Assembly (NCBI GenBank): GCA_947460595.1
Contig: CANHGS010000012.1
Location: 1 to 64,000 of the forward strand
Direction of reading: 5' to 3'
From: Bacteroidota bacterium
Lineage (GTDB): Bacteria > Bacteroidota > Bacteroidia > Chitinophagales > Chitinophagaceae
DNA length: 64,000 bases
In this document: positions 18,084 to 27,867 of the stretch, piece after piece
How positions within the stretch are numbered: the first letter of the stretch is position 1
Layout: each line of letters opens with the position of its first letter
Notes under the pieces: generated by a model
The model's input: the letters and a program-made list of their open reading frames with translations, nothing else
Databases searched by the model: none
Told to the model about the DNA's origin: nothing
Translations under genes and position numbers: made by a program

Positions 18084-19961
18084 ATGAATTATACTAAATT
18101 TAAAATAGCCCTTCTGCTATCGGTTGTTGTTATCAGTACAACAACACTGACTAGCTGTAACAAGGATTGGCTCAAACCCAAACCCTTATCCATCTATTCT
18201 CCAGAAAATACCTTGATAGACGTATCCGGATTCAATGCAGCATTGGCCGCATGTAACCGTAATCTTAGGACAGAATGGTATGGAGATGGCGCGCCCATTA
18301 TTACAGAACAAATATTTTCAGAAGTATCTGTAGACGGTACAAACGACAAAACAGGACCGGCTCAAAACTTGGACTTGCAAATTACCCCAGACGCCAACCT
18401 GAACTCTCCAGATTTCAACCGTATTGGTTGGTATTGGAACCAGGAATATGTTGGAGTAAGAATGGCTAATACCATTATCTCTCGATTACCTGCAGCCACT
18501 GCCATTTCTGAAGCTGACAAGAATATTTTGCTTGGTAAAGCGTATTTCTACAGGGCCTATGATTACTATCGTTTAACCAATCAGTTTGGCGATGTTCCTT
18601 GTCCTACCAAGGAAGTAACTTCCGCTAAAGTAGATTTCACTACCGTTAAAAGAGAAGTGATTTTAACCCTAATGAAATCAGATCTAGAGTTTGCCGTAAA
18701 ATACGTTCCCATGGTTACTGACAAGGGAGATGTTAACAGAGGTGCTTGTTTTCATCTATTAACCAAGGTTAACTTGGCCCTAGGTTTGTTTGATGACGCC
18801 ATTGCTTCTGCTACTGCAGTTATCAATGCTGGACCCTACAAATTAATGACCAGCCGTTTTGGTGTGGATGCTGGAATAGCCACTAAAAACGTTACTTGGG
18901 ACTTACATCGCCCAGATAACAAATCTGCTGCAGCTAATACCGAAGGTTTGTTTTTGGTAACAAGTAGATTGGGCACTGTTAGTGCATTTGTTAGTTCCAT
19001 GCTAGATGGTGGTACCGGTGGTACACCCGGCATGAGAATTATGCGTCAAGCTTCTCCAGGAGTTTCTATTGGCACTACCATTTTCACACCGGCTGGCAGA
19101 ACGGGGATGACCGCTTCTGGAGGTGTAGAAATTGATATCATGAATATTTATGGTCGTGGTATTGGAAGAGCTAGAAATACCTCTTATGAGTACTGGGAAA
19201 TCTGGGATGACCCCAATGACCTACGTCATGACTCTACTTCAGGCAACTGGCTCTATCCAGAAAACCTACGTTATAACAACCCAGCTTTAAAAGGGGTAGA
19301 TACCGCTTATGGATTGCGTCTAAGATTAACTGATCCAAAACAAGGTAACAAAATGCTTTGTGAAGACACATTGCGTAGATGGTTCCCTTGGCCTTTTTAC
19401 AAAGTATTTGTTCCAGATACAGAAAATTACCCCATGCAAGGTGGTCAATCCGATTGGTATGTATTCCGTCTAGCGGAAACCTATTTGTTGCGTGCTGAAG
19501 CCTATCTTTGGAAGGGAGACGCTGCCAGTGCTGCTGCTGATATTAATGCAGTTAGAACTAGGGCAAAATGTGCTCCATACACTGCAGCGCAAGCAAACTT
19601 TAATACCTTGTTGAATGAGCGTGCTAGAGAATTATATTGGGAAGAGCCTCGTAAGACTGAGTTAACCAGAATGGCTTATTTATTTGCAAAAACTGGTAGA
19701 TCTTACAACGGTAAAACTTATACCCTTGCTAACTTCTCTACCTCCAACTTTATGGTTGATCGGATTTTAGAAAAGAATATTTTCTATAAAACCAATTATG
19801 TAACCATTCGTGGAGACCAGTTCCGCATTAGCCAATACCACGTTTTATGGCCTATTCCTCAGGCGGCTATTCTAGCCAACTCTGATGGTCGTATTAACCA
19901 AAATATTGGATATAGTGGATCTGCCACTAATGTACCGGCAAGTGATAAAATCATAGATTAA
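18084..19961 (+). CDS. SusD/RagB-family glycan-binding lipoprotein
   Basis: 625 residues. A lipoprotein signal has its lipobox cysteine at residue 25 (TLTSCNKDW). The SusD-like N-terminal region (WNQEYVGVRMANTIISRLP) and TPR-type helices (LLGKAYFYRAYDYYRLTNQFGDVPCP) precede the C-terminal SusD motif (YVFRLAETYLLRAEAYLWKG, then NAVRTRAKC and LLNERARELYWEEPRKTEL). It forms the surface lid of the upstream SusC. The pair ends at a strong terminator at 19985, so expression can be much higher than that of the enzymes behind it. Confidence 0.95.
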   Translation: MNYTKFKIALLLSVVVISTTTLTSCNKDWLKPKPLSIYSPENTLIDVSGFNAALAACNRNLRTEWYGDGAPIITEQIFSEVSVDGTNDKTGPAQNLDLQITPDANLNSPDFNRIGWYWNQEYVGVRMANTIISRLPAATAISEADKNILLGKAYFYRAYDYYRLTNQFGDVPCPTKEVTSAKVDFTTVKREVILTLMKSDLEFAVKYVPMVTDKGDVNRGACFHLLTKVNLALGLFDDAIASATAVINAGPYKLMTSRFGVDAGIATKNVTWDLHRPDNKSAAANTEGLFLVTSRLGTVSAFVSSMLDGGTGGTPGMRIMRQASPGVSIGTTIFTPAGRTGMTASGGVEIDIMNIYGRGIGRARNTSYEYWEIWDDPNDLRHDSTSGNWLYPENLRYNNPALKGVDTAYGLRLRLTDPKQGNKMLCEDTLRRWFPWPFYKVFVPDTENYPMQGGQSDWYVFRLAETYLLRAEAYLWKGDAASAAADINAVRTRAKCAPYTAAQANFNTLLNERARELYWEEPRKTELTRMAYLFAKTGRSYNGKTYTLANFSTSNFMVDRILEKNIFYKTNYVTIRGDQFRISQYHVLWPIPQAAILANSDGRINQNIGYSGSATNVPASDKIID

Positions 19962-19984
19962 TCATATAAAGCTTGTTAAATTCC

Positions 19985-20019
19985 GGATGCCACACCAAAA
20001 AGTGTGGCATCCTTTTTTT
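19985..20019 (+). terminator. Rho-independent terminator after susD
   Basis: Perfect 11-bp stem GGATGCCACAC / GTGTGGCATCC with a 6-base loop, followed by seven T residues; 23 bases after the susD stop. It separates the abundant SusCD transcript from the downstream catabolic genes, which need read-through or their own promoter. Confidence 0.9.
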
Positions 20020-20062
20020 GAAGACCTTTCTGCACTAAATTGCAAGACCAAATACATCATCC

Positions 20063-21268
20063 ATGAATCTAGTTTCAAAAAAAATGTTAGTACCTGCTTT
20101 GTTTTTATTAGCAGGTGGAACCATCCAAGCTCAAAACAGTAATCAACCCAATGCGGAATTGATTAGAACTTTTGATAAAGCTTTATCAGGTGCCGCTAGT
20201 CAATACAAATACTTAAAAAGTATTACCCCCATTGACGTAATGCCTAAAACATTCTATGCTACCAAAAAATTAGAAACCAGTAAAACCAGTTGGTGGACCA
20301 GTGGATTCTATCCAGGCTCCCTACTCTATTTATATCAAGCAACCAAAGACACCGCTTTATACAATGAGGCAAAAACTCGTTTGCAAATTTTAGAAAAAGA
20401 ACAATATAACAAAGGAACCCATGATCTTGGATTTATGATGTTTTGCAGTTTTGGCAATGCCAATAGCATGCAACATGACAAAAAATATGATGAGATCTTA
20501 ATGAACAGTGCCAAGTCATTGTCTACCAGATTTAATCCCACTGTTGGTTGTATCAAATCTTGGGATCATGGCACTTGGAAATTCCCGGTGATCATTGACA
20601 ATATGATGAATTTGGAACTCTTGTTTTGGGCTACCAAATATTCTGGTGATAGTAGTTATTATAAAATAGCTGTTACACACGCCAACACTACCATGAAACA
20701 CCATTATCGCAATGATTTTAGTTCTTTCCATGTCATTGACTATAATCCTGATAACGGAACAGTATATGAAAAGAAAACACACCAAGGCTACGCCGATGCT
20801 TCTGCTTGGGCCCGTGGTCAGGCTTGGGGGCTTTATGGATATACGGTTATGTACAGGGCCACCAAGGATAAAAAATATTTGACTCAAGCCAATAAAATTG
20901 CGCATTTTATTATTGACCATCCAAGACTTCCTGCAGACAAAATTCCTTATTGGGACTATGACACACCAGATATTCCTGCCACTTATAGAGACGCTTCTGC
21001 AGGATCCATTGCCGCTTCCGCATTTTTAGAATTGAGCAAATATGCAGATCAAAAAAACAGTACCCTCTATTTCAAAACAGCTGAAAAGATATTGAGTGCA
21101 TTGGCCTCTCCTACCTATACCGCAAAGCCTAAAGAGAATGGTGGATTTATTCTCAAACATAGTGTAGGTCATTGGCCTAACAACTCAGAAGTAGACGTTC
21201 CTTTAACCTATGCAGACTATTATTATATTGAAGCCATGCTTCGTTACAAATCTATGGCCAAGAAATAG
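20063..21268 (+). CDS. Glycoside hydrolase family 88 unsaturated glucuronyl hydrolase
   Basis: 401 residues, Sec signal peptide ending near IQAQ. The (alpha/alpha)6-barrel sequence carries the two catalytic aspartates of the family: D121 in THDLGFM and D179 in IIDNMMN. Other conserved parts are HQGYADASAWARGQAWGLYGY and the YRDASAGSIAASA region. The enzyme releases unsaturated glucuronyl (delta-4,5) residues from oligosaccharides made by polysaccharide lyases. It acts in the periplasm downstream of SusCD. No lyase is encoded in the window, so one must lie elsewhere. It heads the segment GH88 - esterase - uxuA. Confidence 0.92.
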   Translation: MNLVSKKMLVPALFLLAGGTIQAQNSNQPNAELIRTFDKALSGAASQYKYLKSITPIDVMPKTFYATKKLETSKTSWWTSGFYPGSLLYLYQATKDTALYNEAKTRLQILEKEQYNKGTHDLGFMMFCSFGNANSMQHDKKYDEILMNSAKSLSTRFNPTVGCIKSWDHGTWKFPVIIDNMMNLELLFWATKYSGDSSYYKIAVTHANTTMKHHYRNDFSSFHVIDYNPDNGTVYEKKTHQGYADASAWARGQAWGLYGYTVMYRATKDKKYLTQANKIAHFIIDHPRLPADKIPYWDYDTPDIPATYRDASAGSIAASAFLELSKYADQKNSTLYFKTAEKILSALASPTYTAKPKENGGFILKHSVGHWPNNSEVDVPLTYADYYYIEAMLRYKSMAKK

Positions 21269-21282
21269 TATTGAATAATAAC

Positions 21283-22068
21283 ATGATTAAGACAGGGTTC
21301 CTTTACAGCTTACTATTTGGTCTCCTTATTTCAAGTGCTAATAGCCAGACAAGCAACAACAAAACACCTGAAAAAATGGATCTGTATTTACTAATTGGTC
21401 AATCCAATATGGCAGGAAGGGGATTGATTGATTCCAATACTGCCAATGAAGGAAATGCTCAGTTATTCATGTTCACCAAAAATGAAGATTGGCTTCCAGC
21501 CAAACATCCCCTGCATTTTGACAAGCCCAAAATGGTAGGTGTTGGTCCAGGAATGGCTTTTGGTATAGAAATGTTAGGGCATCAGAAAAGACCCATTGGA
21601 TTAATTCCTTGTGCAGTTGGAGGAACATCTATTAATAGTTGGCAGCCTGGTGGTTATGACTCGGCTACCAAAACGCATCCCTATGATGATGCATTGTTAC
21701 GTTTGCAAAAAGCCTTGTTGTCCGGAACCTTAAAAGGGATTATTTGGCATCAAGGAGAAGCAGATAGTCCTGAAGAAAAAAGAAAAGACTATTTAGAAAA
21801 ACTGACCCTATTAATTGAAAGATGGCGCAGCATTGTCCAAAACCCCAATTTGCCATTTGTGGCAGGTGAAATTGGCAATTTTAATGAGGTGCACCAAACA
21901 TTTAATCAAGCATTAAATGCGCTACCTACCCTAGTAAAAAATACAGGCTTAGTGTCTGCAAATGGTTTAATAGACAAAGGAGATCATTTGCATTTTGATG
22001 GACCATCTGCCCATGAATTAGGAAAACGTTATGCGGCTAAAATGAAGGAATTACAAAAACAATTTTAA
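21283..22068 (+). CDS. SGNH/SASA-type carbohydrate esterase
   Basis: About 261 residues. After a signal peptide comes the SASA/CE6-like hydrolase domain with the nucleophile block G-Q-S-N-M-A-G-R-G (Ser41), the oxyanion region AVGGTSINSW, the WHQGEAD block and the C-terminal D-x-x-H (DKGDHLHFDG). It probably removes acetyl esters from the imported oligosaccharide in the periplasm. A TTG at 21271 opens the same frame, but the ATG at 21283 gives a regular signal peptide (MIKTGFLYSLLFGLLIS) and I prefer it. It lies 14 bases after the GH88 gene and 9 before uxuA, so all three are co-transcribed. Confidence 0.85.
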   Translation: MIKTGFLYSLLFGLLISSANSQTSNNKTPEKMDLYLLIGQSNMAGRGLIDSNTANEGNAQLFMFTKNEDWLPAKHPLHFDKPKMVGVGPGMAFGIEMLGHQKRPIGLIPCAVGGTSINSWQPGGYDSATKTHPYDDALLRLQKALLSGTLKGIIWHQGEADSPEEKRKDYLEKLTLLIERWRSIVQNPNLPFVAGEIGNFNEVHQTFNQALNALPTLVKNTGLVSANGLIDKGDHLHFDGPSAHELGKRYAAKMKELQKQF

Positions 22069-22077
22069 ATCTACCAA

Positions 22078-23262
22078 ATGAAACCACTAATAGCTATGGA
22101 ACAAACCTGGAGATGGTTTGGTCCCAACGATCCTGTAAGCTTGCAAGACGTAAAGCAAACTGGTGCTTCCGGTATTGTTACGGCCTTACATCATGTTCCT
22201 CATGGTGCAATTTGGGAATTAGAAGAAATACTTGAAAGAAAAGCCATCATTGAAAAAATGGGTTTAACATGGTCTGTAGTTGAGAGCATTACAGTACATG
22301 AATCCATTAAAACTAGAACGGGTAACTATAAAGATTATATAGAAAAATACAAGACCTCTATTAGGAATGTAGCTAAAGCTGGGATTCCTATAATTGCCTA
22401 TAATTTTATGCCAGTCAATGACTGGACACGCACTTCTCTGAACTATCCTATGACAGATGGATCATTGGCCTTATATTTTGATTGGATAGATCTGGCCGTT
22501 TTTGATATCTATATTTTAAAAAGACCCAGTGCTGAGATTAGTTACCCAGAAAAAACGGTTTTGGCTGCAGAACAGCGATTTAAAACTTATAGTCAAGAAC
22601 AGTTAGATGCCATTGCAGGTGTGGTTATGTTTGGTATACCTGGAGAAGCTAGAACTACCACGGCTATGATGCTAGAAAAACTAGCTACTTATACCCATAT
22701 TGACCATGCCGCCTTACAAGAGAATCTATGCCATTTTCTTTCTGAGATTAGTCCTGTTGCGGAAGAATCTGGGATAAAATTGGCCATTCACCCTGATGAT
22801 CCCCCCTTCCCTATTCTAGGCCTTCCTAGAATCATGAGTAATCTGCAAGACATGGAACATGTGCTACAAAAAGTAGAAAATCCAGCCAATGGCATTTGTT
22901 TTTGCACGGGTTCATTAGGTGCATCAGAAAAAAACGACTTACCCAATATGGTCAAAAAATTGGGTAACCGAATTCATTTTGTGCATTTACGCAATACCAA
23001 AAGAGATGAGGATGGTAATTTCTATGAAGCAGATCATTTAGGCGGTGATTCAGATATGTATGCCGTTGTCAAAGAATTGCTCAAAATTCAACAGGAATAT
23101 CAGGTATCTCTCCCCTTTAGACCAGATCATGGGCACCAAATGCTGGATGATCTTAAAAAAGTAACCAATCCTGGTTATTCTGCCATTGGCAGATTAAGAG
23201 GATTGGCAGAATTACGAGGTTTAGAACTAGGCATTTTACGATCCCTGAAAGAGCAACTATAG
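22078..23262 (+). CDS. uxuA: Mannonate dehydratase (copy 1)
   Basis: 394 residues, the usual UxuA length. The enzyme dehydrates D-mannonate to 2-keto-3-deoxygluconate using Mn2+/Fe2+. Recognised sequence includes [20 protein letters not shown] at the N-terminus, TALHHVPHGAIW, the metal-binding HPDDPPFPILGLPRI, CFCTGSLGA, HFVHLRN and the C-terminal [12 protein letters not shown]. It is co-transcribed with the GH88 and esterase genes and is followed by the LacI regulator. A paralogue with the same motifs lies 1.1 kb away on the opposite strand. Confidence 0.95.
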   Translation: MKPLIAMEQTWRWFGPNDPVSLQDVKQTGASGIVTALHHVPHGAIWELEEILERKAIIEKMGLTWSVVESITVHESIKTRTGNYKDYIEKYKTSIRNVAKAGIPIIAYNFMPVNDWTRTSLNYPMTDGSLALYFDWIDLAVFDIYILKRPSAEISYPEKTVLAAEQRFKTYSQEQLDAIAGVVMFGIPGEARTTTAMMLEKLATYTHIDHAALQENLCHFLSEISPVAEESGIKLAIHPDDPPFPILGLPRIMSNLQDMEHVLQKVENPANGICFCTGSLGASEKNDLPNMVKKLGNRIHFVHLRNTKRDEDGNFYEADHLGGDSDMYAVVKELLKIQQEYQVSLPFRPDHGHQMLDDLKKVTNPGYSAIGRLRGLAELRGLELGILRSLKEQL

Positions 23263-23305
23263 CAACATTTTTAGCAAATTTCCGAAAATACTATTTGACT
23301 GACAT

Positions 23306-23330
23306 CGAAAATTTTATAGTAATATTTTCG
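23306..23330. promoter_or_regulatory. Inverted repeat in the lacI promoter, possible autoregulatory site
   Basis: CGAAAAT and ATTTTCG (23306-23312 and 23324-23330) are inverted about an 11-base AT-rich spacer, 33 bases before the regulator's start codon. The half sites match those of the 14715 palindrome (CGAAA/TTTCG), though the spacing differs. A further TCCGAAAAT lies at 23281. Autoregulation is inferred. Confidence 0.35.
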
Positions 23331-23362
23331 TAGATTGTAGGCCACAAACTAATTGTGCCGTT

Positions 23363-24379
23363 ATGTCTAAAGTTAATTTGAAGGATCTAGCCAAAGAGCT
23401 GAAAGTATCCGTTTCAACGGTTTCAAAAGCCTTGAAAAGTAGTCATGAAATTAGCGCCGAAACCAAAAAAAGGGTGTTGGAATTGGCACAAAAAATGGGG
23501 TATAATCCCAACCCCTATGCAGGATTCCTGAGGCACCATAAGAGTAAGACTATTGCCATTATAGCCCCAGAATTGACCAATAATTTTTTTATTCAAGCTA
23601 TTAGCGGAGCTGAATCAGTGGCTCAGGAAAAGGATTACCACTTGCTCATTTATATCACAAATGATGATTATCAAAAAGAGGAAAGCATTCTCAAACACCT
23701 TCAAAATGGGCGTGTGGATGGTGTGATTATGTCCTTAGCTAGTACTACCAAGGGCTATCAACACCTAAACGATCTAATTCATTCCGGCATTCCCATTGTA
23801 TTTTTTGATAGAATCTGCCATGAAATTGAAACAGCCAAAATTACCACAGACGACTTTGTTAGTGGATTTAATGCAACCAACCATTTAATTGAAAATGGTT
23901 GTAGGGATATTGCGTATCTATCCATTTCAGAAAATTTATCTATTGACAACAAACGCAAACAAGGGTATTTAGAAGCTTTAATGAAGCATGATATTCCTTT
24001 TAACCCCAATAGAATGGTACAATGTAACACGGATGACAAGTTGAATTTCAAAAAAATCAAACAATTGTTACAACAAGAAAAAAGACCTGATGGGGTATTT
24101 GCCTCCATTGAAAAATTGGCGCTTAATACTTATTATGCCTGCAAAGAATTAGACTTAAATATTCCAAAAGATGTGAAAGTAATTTGCTTTGCCAACCTTA
24201 GAACCGCTCCCCTATTAAACCCTTCACTCACTACTATCACCCAGCCTGCTTTTGAAATAGGAAAACAAGCGGCCACCATTCTTTTCAAAAATTTGGACAA
24301 GAAAAGAACCCTAATTACCAATGAAAACATTGTATTAAAATCTGAATTGATCAAACGAGAATCAACTGCTGTAAAATAA
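23363..24379 (+). CDS. LacI/GalR-family transcriptional regulator
   Basis: 338 residues. N-terminal helix-turn-helix at about 3-50 (VNLKDLAKELKVSVSTVSKAL) with the hinge helix following (YNPNPYAGFL), then a periplasmic-binding-protein-like effector domain (IAIIAPELTNNFF, DGVIMSLAS, IPIVFFDR, C-terminal TTITQPAFEIGKQAA). It most likely senses a uronate intermediate and controls the surrounding SusCD/uronate genes through CGAAA...TTTCG sites. It stands 100 bases after uxuA with its own probable promoter and ends 18 bases from the convergent second uxuA. Confidence 0.9.
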   Translation: MSKVNLKDLAKELKVSVSTVSKALKSSHEISAETKKRVLELAQKMGYNPNPYAGFLRHHKSKTIAIIAPELTNNFFIQAISGAESVAQEKDYHLLIYITNDDYQKEESILKHLQNGRVDGVIMSLASTTKGYQHLNDLIHSGIPIVFFDRICHEIETAKITTDDFVSGFNATNHLIENGCRDIAYLSISENLSIDNKRKQGYLEALMKHDIPFNPNRMVQCNTDDKLNFKKIKQLLQQEKRPDGVFASIEKLALNTYYACKELDLNIPKDVKVICFANLRTAPLLNPSLTTITQPAFEIGKQAATILFKNLDKKRTLITNENIVLKSELIKRESTAVK

Positions 24380-24397
24380 ATCAGTTCTTAAAAAACA

Positions 24398-25600
24398 TTA
24401 ATCGTTTGCAAGTTCTTGCAAACTTCTTCGGATGCCTAATTCTACCCCACGTATTTCTGCCAAGCCCCTTAATCTACCAATGGCTGAATAGCCTGGATTG
24501 GTTTTCTTTTTTAAGTCATCCAACATTTGATGACCATGATCTGGTCTTACTGGAATAGAACAGTTTCTAGCTTGCATGGCTAATACCAATTCTTTGATTA
24601 CCGCATACATATCTACATCGCCTTCCAAATGATTGTCTTCATAAAAATCCCCCCATTCATTGCTACGTGTGCTTCGTAAATGAATAAAATTGATTCTATT
24701 GGCAAAACGCTTTACCATGGCTGGTAAATCATTATCCGGTCTTACTCCAAATGAACCTGTACAAAAACAAAGTCCATTGTTGAGAGAAGGCACTGCATCT
24801 ATCAATGCCTGAAAATCAGAAGCGGTACTTAAAACCCTTGGCAATCCAAGTATGGGATAAGGAGGATCATCTGGATGAATCACCATTTTCACTCCTGCCT
24901 CATCGGCAGTGGGCATAATTGCCTGTAAAAAATAGATCAGGTTATTTCTTAACTGATTTGCGTCTATGCCTTTGTAAGTATCTAGTGTTTCTTGAAATTG
25001 GTCAATTGTAAAACTTTCTTCACTTCCGGGTAAACCTGCAATAATATTTCTTTGCAACAATAGTCGCTCATCTGAACTCATGCGTTCAAATCGCTCAAAA
25101 GCTCTTTGTTTTTCTTTGGTACTATATTCCTCTTCAGCACCCTCCCTTTTTAACAAACAAAGGTCAAATGCCATAAAAGCCGCTTTTTCAAATCGCAAAG
25201 CTTTGGAACCATCTGCAACAGTAAATGCAAGGTCTGTTCTTGTCCAATCCAAAACCGGCATAAAATTATACGTAACTATCTTGATGCCACATGCACCCAA
25301 ATTTTTGATAGAAGCAGTATAGTTTAGAATGTATTGCTCAAAATTGTCTGTCTGTGTTTTAATGGCTTCATGAACTGGCACACTCTCAACAACATCCCAT
25401 TTTAATCCAGCTGCTTCAATGATTGCTTTACGCTCTAAAATGGCATCCATGGTCCAAATAGCCCCATTGGGCAAATGGTGCAGTGCCGTAACCACACCCG
25501 TACAACCGGCCTGCTTAATATCTTGTAAACTAACAGGATCATTGGGTCCAAACCAACGCATGGTTTGAATCAAGGCTGGATATACGAATGGCGTATTCAT
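24398..25600 (-). CDS. uxuA: Mannonate dehydratase (copy 2)
   Basis: About 400 residues from the ATG at 25600 ([22 protein letters not shown]). The open frame extends to 25663, but the extra residues have no counterpart in the family. It has all the UxuA landmarks of copy 1: [43 protein letters not shown] and [31 protein letters not shown]. The last stretch is identical or nearly so in both copies, but the middle diverges clearly, so this is an old duplication or a separate acquisition, not a recent copy. It is convergent with lacI and probably has its own promoter. Confidence 0.93.
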   Translation of the reverse strand: MNTPFVYPALIQTMRWFGPNDPVSLQDIKQAGCTGVVTALHHLPNGAIWTMDAILERKAIIEAAGLKWDVVESVPVHEAIKTQTDNFEQYILNYTASIKNLGACGIKIVTYNFMPVLDWTRTDLAFTVADGSKALRFEKAAFMAFDLCLLKREGAEEEYSTKEKQRAFERFERMSSDERLLLQRNIIAGLPGSEESFTIDQFQETLDTYKGIDANQLRNNLIYFLQAIMPTADEAGVKMVIHPDDPPYPILGLPRVLSTASDFQALIDAVPSLNNGLCFCTGSFGVRPDNDLPAMVKRFANRINFIHLRSTRSNEWGDFYEDNHLEGDVDMYAVIKELVLAMQARNCSIPVRPDHGHQMLDDLKKKTNPGYSAIGRLRGLAEIRGVELGIRRSLQELAND

Positions 25601-25688
25601 GAAATTTAATTCAGGTTTAGAAAGTTGCAAACCTAAATAGAAGTCTTGAATCTGCGTGAGCAAACACTGTTTAATCCTACTAAATTAA

Positions 25689-26579
25689 CTATAACGATTT
25701 CGAGCTGAATGAATGTGCCCAAGCTTTCTTGCCAAAGCTAAAACCTGCTGTTATAGAGGGGCCGTTATATCCCCAACCAATATGGGCCTTATTGCTATTT
25801 ACATTGGCATCAACTTTAAAATTAAATCCAGTATAACCCAGAGAAAGGTCTACATGCTTGGTAGCTTGGTACATTAAAACGGCATTATAGCCTACAATTT
25901 GGCCACTAACATCTCCTGTATTGATAGCCAAATAATTAAATTCTCCATTTAAGGCTAATCGATTATTAAGAGATACTCCCCCCCAAATACCTAGATCTGG
26001 TAATGGCGCTGTAAAGTTAAAATTTTGGTTGGAAGTTAAGGATCCGGCTGCTGTTTTAATGCCCATTCCTACACTGGTTTGAAGGGTATGGGTACCAATC
26101 AAAAAGCCTAATTCAGCTTTAGGTTTTGCCAAAAGGGCATATCCCCAAGATGCACGATAAATAGTTGTATTAAAAAAGCTACTCACATTTGCTGAGACAT
26201 TATAAGTGTTATCTCCAAATTGGATGGTTCTATCTAAGGTTTTGGTGGAAGACCTATTGAATTGCAAATAACTAAAATCAAACCTAGACCTTCTTGAGAT
26301 GCGCCATTGGAAATTAACCATAAAGGTTCCAATCTGCTTATCAAAACCCAAGTCCTTTTCAAAATCAATATCGGTTCCCACTCCACCAATGGTAGCACCT
26401 ACTTTAATATCGGTATTATTAACAGCACTCATATAACCAGCACTAAGCCTGCATCTTTCAACAAACCATGGGGCCAGTTTATGGTTGTTCCCTTTGATAC
26501 TATCGCTAGCGGGCGCAGATTGACCCATGACCTTATTGCTAACAACTATGACCATTAACAGAACAGTTATTTTTCTCAT
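25689..26579 (-). CDS. Outer-membrane beta-barrel protein of unknown function
   Basis: 296 residues with a Sec signal peptide ending at MGQ. The mature sequence consists of alternating hydrophobic/polar strands with many aromatic residues (FMVNFQWRISRRSRFDFSYL, LSLGYTGFNF, PSITAGFSFG) and turns rich in G and N, as in 8- to 12-stranded outer-membrane barrels. No ligand motif is visible. It follows uxuA copy 2 in the opposite order of transcription (89 bases upstream of it), so the two could share a transcript. A porin-like or structural role is a guess. Confidence 0.6.
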   Translation of the reverse strand: MRKITVLLMVIVVSNKVMGQSAPASDSIKGNNHKLAPWFVERCRLSAGYMSAVNNTDIKVGATIGGVGTDIDFEKDLGFDKQIGTFMVNFQWRISRRSRFDFSYLQFNRSSTKTLDRTIQFGDNTYNVSANVSSFFNTTIYRASWGYALLAKPKAELGFLIGTHTLQTSVGMGIKTAAGSLTSNQNFNFTAPLPDLGIWGGVSLNNRLALNGEFNYLAINTGDVSGQIVGYNAVLMYQATKHVDLSLGYTGFNFKVDANVNSNKAHIGWGYNGPSITAGFSFGKKAWAHSFSSKSL

Positions 26580-26810
26580 ATTAATTATTAAAAATTTCTA
26601 TTTTTATTAAATATTACACATAGTAATAAAAACTAAATTAGGGTATGAAGCTTATAAATAAGGGATTTAGCCATATTGGATTGACTTATATGATGTTTTT
26701 TAAAATATAAAACAGTCCTTTTTTGTAGAAATTTAAAAACTCCAGTAGTTTTAATTTTATTCAAATACTACAATTTATTACTGTGGTATGACCATTCAAA
26801 AACAATATGC

Positions 26811-27800
26811 ATGTTTAGAATCAACCTTCAAAACAATAAAATGGCAGCAAAATGTATGCTCTATCTGCTGTTTTTTACATTGACCAATTACAGTCTAACA
26901 GCACAACTTGGCAAAGCTCAACCCAGGACTGGAGGCAGACCTGCTGCTTCCAAATCCAAACCTGAATTTGGCGCTAAGAAAGCTTCCATACCTACCAGTA
27001 ATGCTAGGGGGGCCAATAATGGCAACAGTAGATTGAATACTGGCAACAATGTAAAAACAGAAGGCAATAAGATTAATAATGCTGGGAATAAAACCAACAA
27101 TATTGGATCCGGTAACAAAAATACCAATATAGGTTCGGGCAATAATAGTAATAACACCAATATTGGCACCGGCAATAAAGTAAATATTGACAATAGCAAG
27201 AATAACAATGTCAATATCAATGTCAACAATAGTACCCACATTAATAATGGATATCCTAGGGGTAGTTATCGACCCTATACACGCCCACCTTACAGGTATG
27301 GGGGAATGAGTTTTTATTGTCATTTTGGATACGCTTATCACCCTTATCGCCCATTCTATTGGGGGCCAGTATGGCATCCATGGGGCTTCTTTATTACTGC
27401 TATGGCCGCTACAGCCATTATTATATCTATTGAAAACCAACAATACCACTATGATCAGGGAGTATATTATGTTGCTTCCAATGGAGGATATACCGTTGTT
27501 CAAGCACCTGTTGGAGCCACCATTACTACCCTTCCAGCAAATACCCAAACAGTAGTAGTCAATGAAACTGTGAACAATTATTATTACGGAGGCACTTATT
27601 ATGAAAAATCAGAAAAAGGATATACTGTTGTTCCTCCAACGGCTGGGACCATTATTGAACACCTTCCCGAAGGAGCCAAAGAAGAAAAAGTTGGCGAGCA
27701 AACATTCATGAAATTAGGAGAAGTCTATTATCAACCTATTAAAAAAGATGGTAAAGACATGTATGAAGTTGTAACAATTGAAAAAGATGCTTCTAATTAA
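26811..27800 (+). CDS. Exported Asn/Gly-rich protein with DUF6515-like C-terminus
   Basis: 329 residues. A signal peptide (to about residue 32) is followed by a low-complexity segment at about 55-145 made of N, G, T and K with repeated NTNIGSGN-like units, then a Tyr/Pro/Arg-rich stretch (RGSYRPYTRPPYRYGG), a hydrophobic segment (GFFITAMAATAIIISI) and C-terminal repeats of the form GVYY...GGYTVVQAPVGATITTLP that resemble DUF6515. ATG 26841 is an alternative start that gives a shorter signal. The next gene, 67 bases downstream, encodes an envelope lipoprotein and the two probably form a unit. Function unknown; surface or cell-envelope location inferred. Confidence 0.7.
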   Translation: MFRINLQNNKMAAKCMLYLLFFTLTNYSLTAQLGKAQPRTGGRPAASKSKPEFGAKKASIPTSNARGANNGNSRLNTGNNVKTEGNKINNAGNKTNNIGSGNKNTNIGSGNNSNNTNIGTGNKVNIDNSKNNNVNINVNNSTHINNGYPRGSYRPYTRPPYRYGGMSFYCHFGYAYHPYRPFYWGPVWHPWGFFITAMAATAIIISIENQQYHYDQGVYYVASNGGYTVVQAPVGATITTLPANTQTVVVNETVNNYYYGGTYYEKSEKGYTVVPPTAGTIIEHLPEGAKEEKVGEQTFMKLGEVYYQPIKKDGKDMYEVVTIEKDASN

Positions 27801-27867
27801 AACTTTAATAAATTTGAACCCAAGGAATTAATATCCTACATAAATATTCATTTTTAAATCAGAAAAT

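Noticed and set aside
20516..20920. 134-residue minus-strand frame inside the GH88 gene
   Set aside because: It is wholly antisense to a well-supported GH88 coding sequence with both catalytic residues.
26895..27548. 217-residue minus-strand frame
   Set aside because: It mirrors the Asn/Gly-rich DUF6515-like gene on the plus strand and has the Ile/Val/Ser bias of an antisense shadow.
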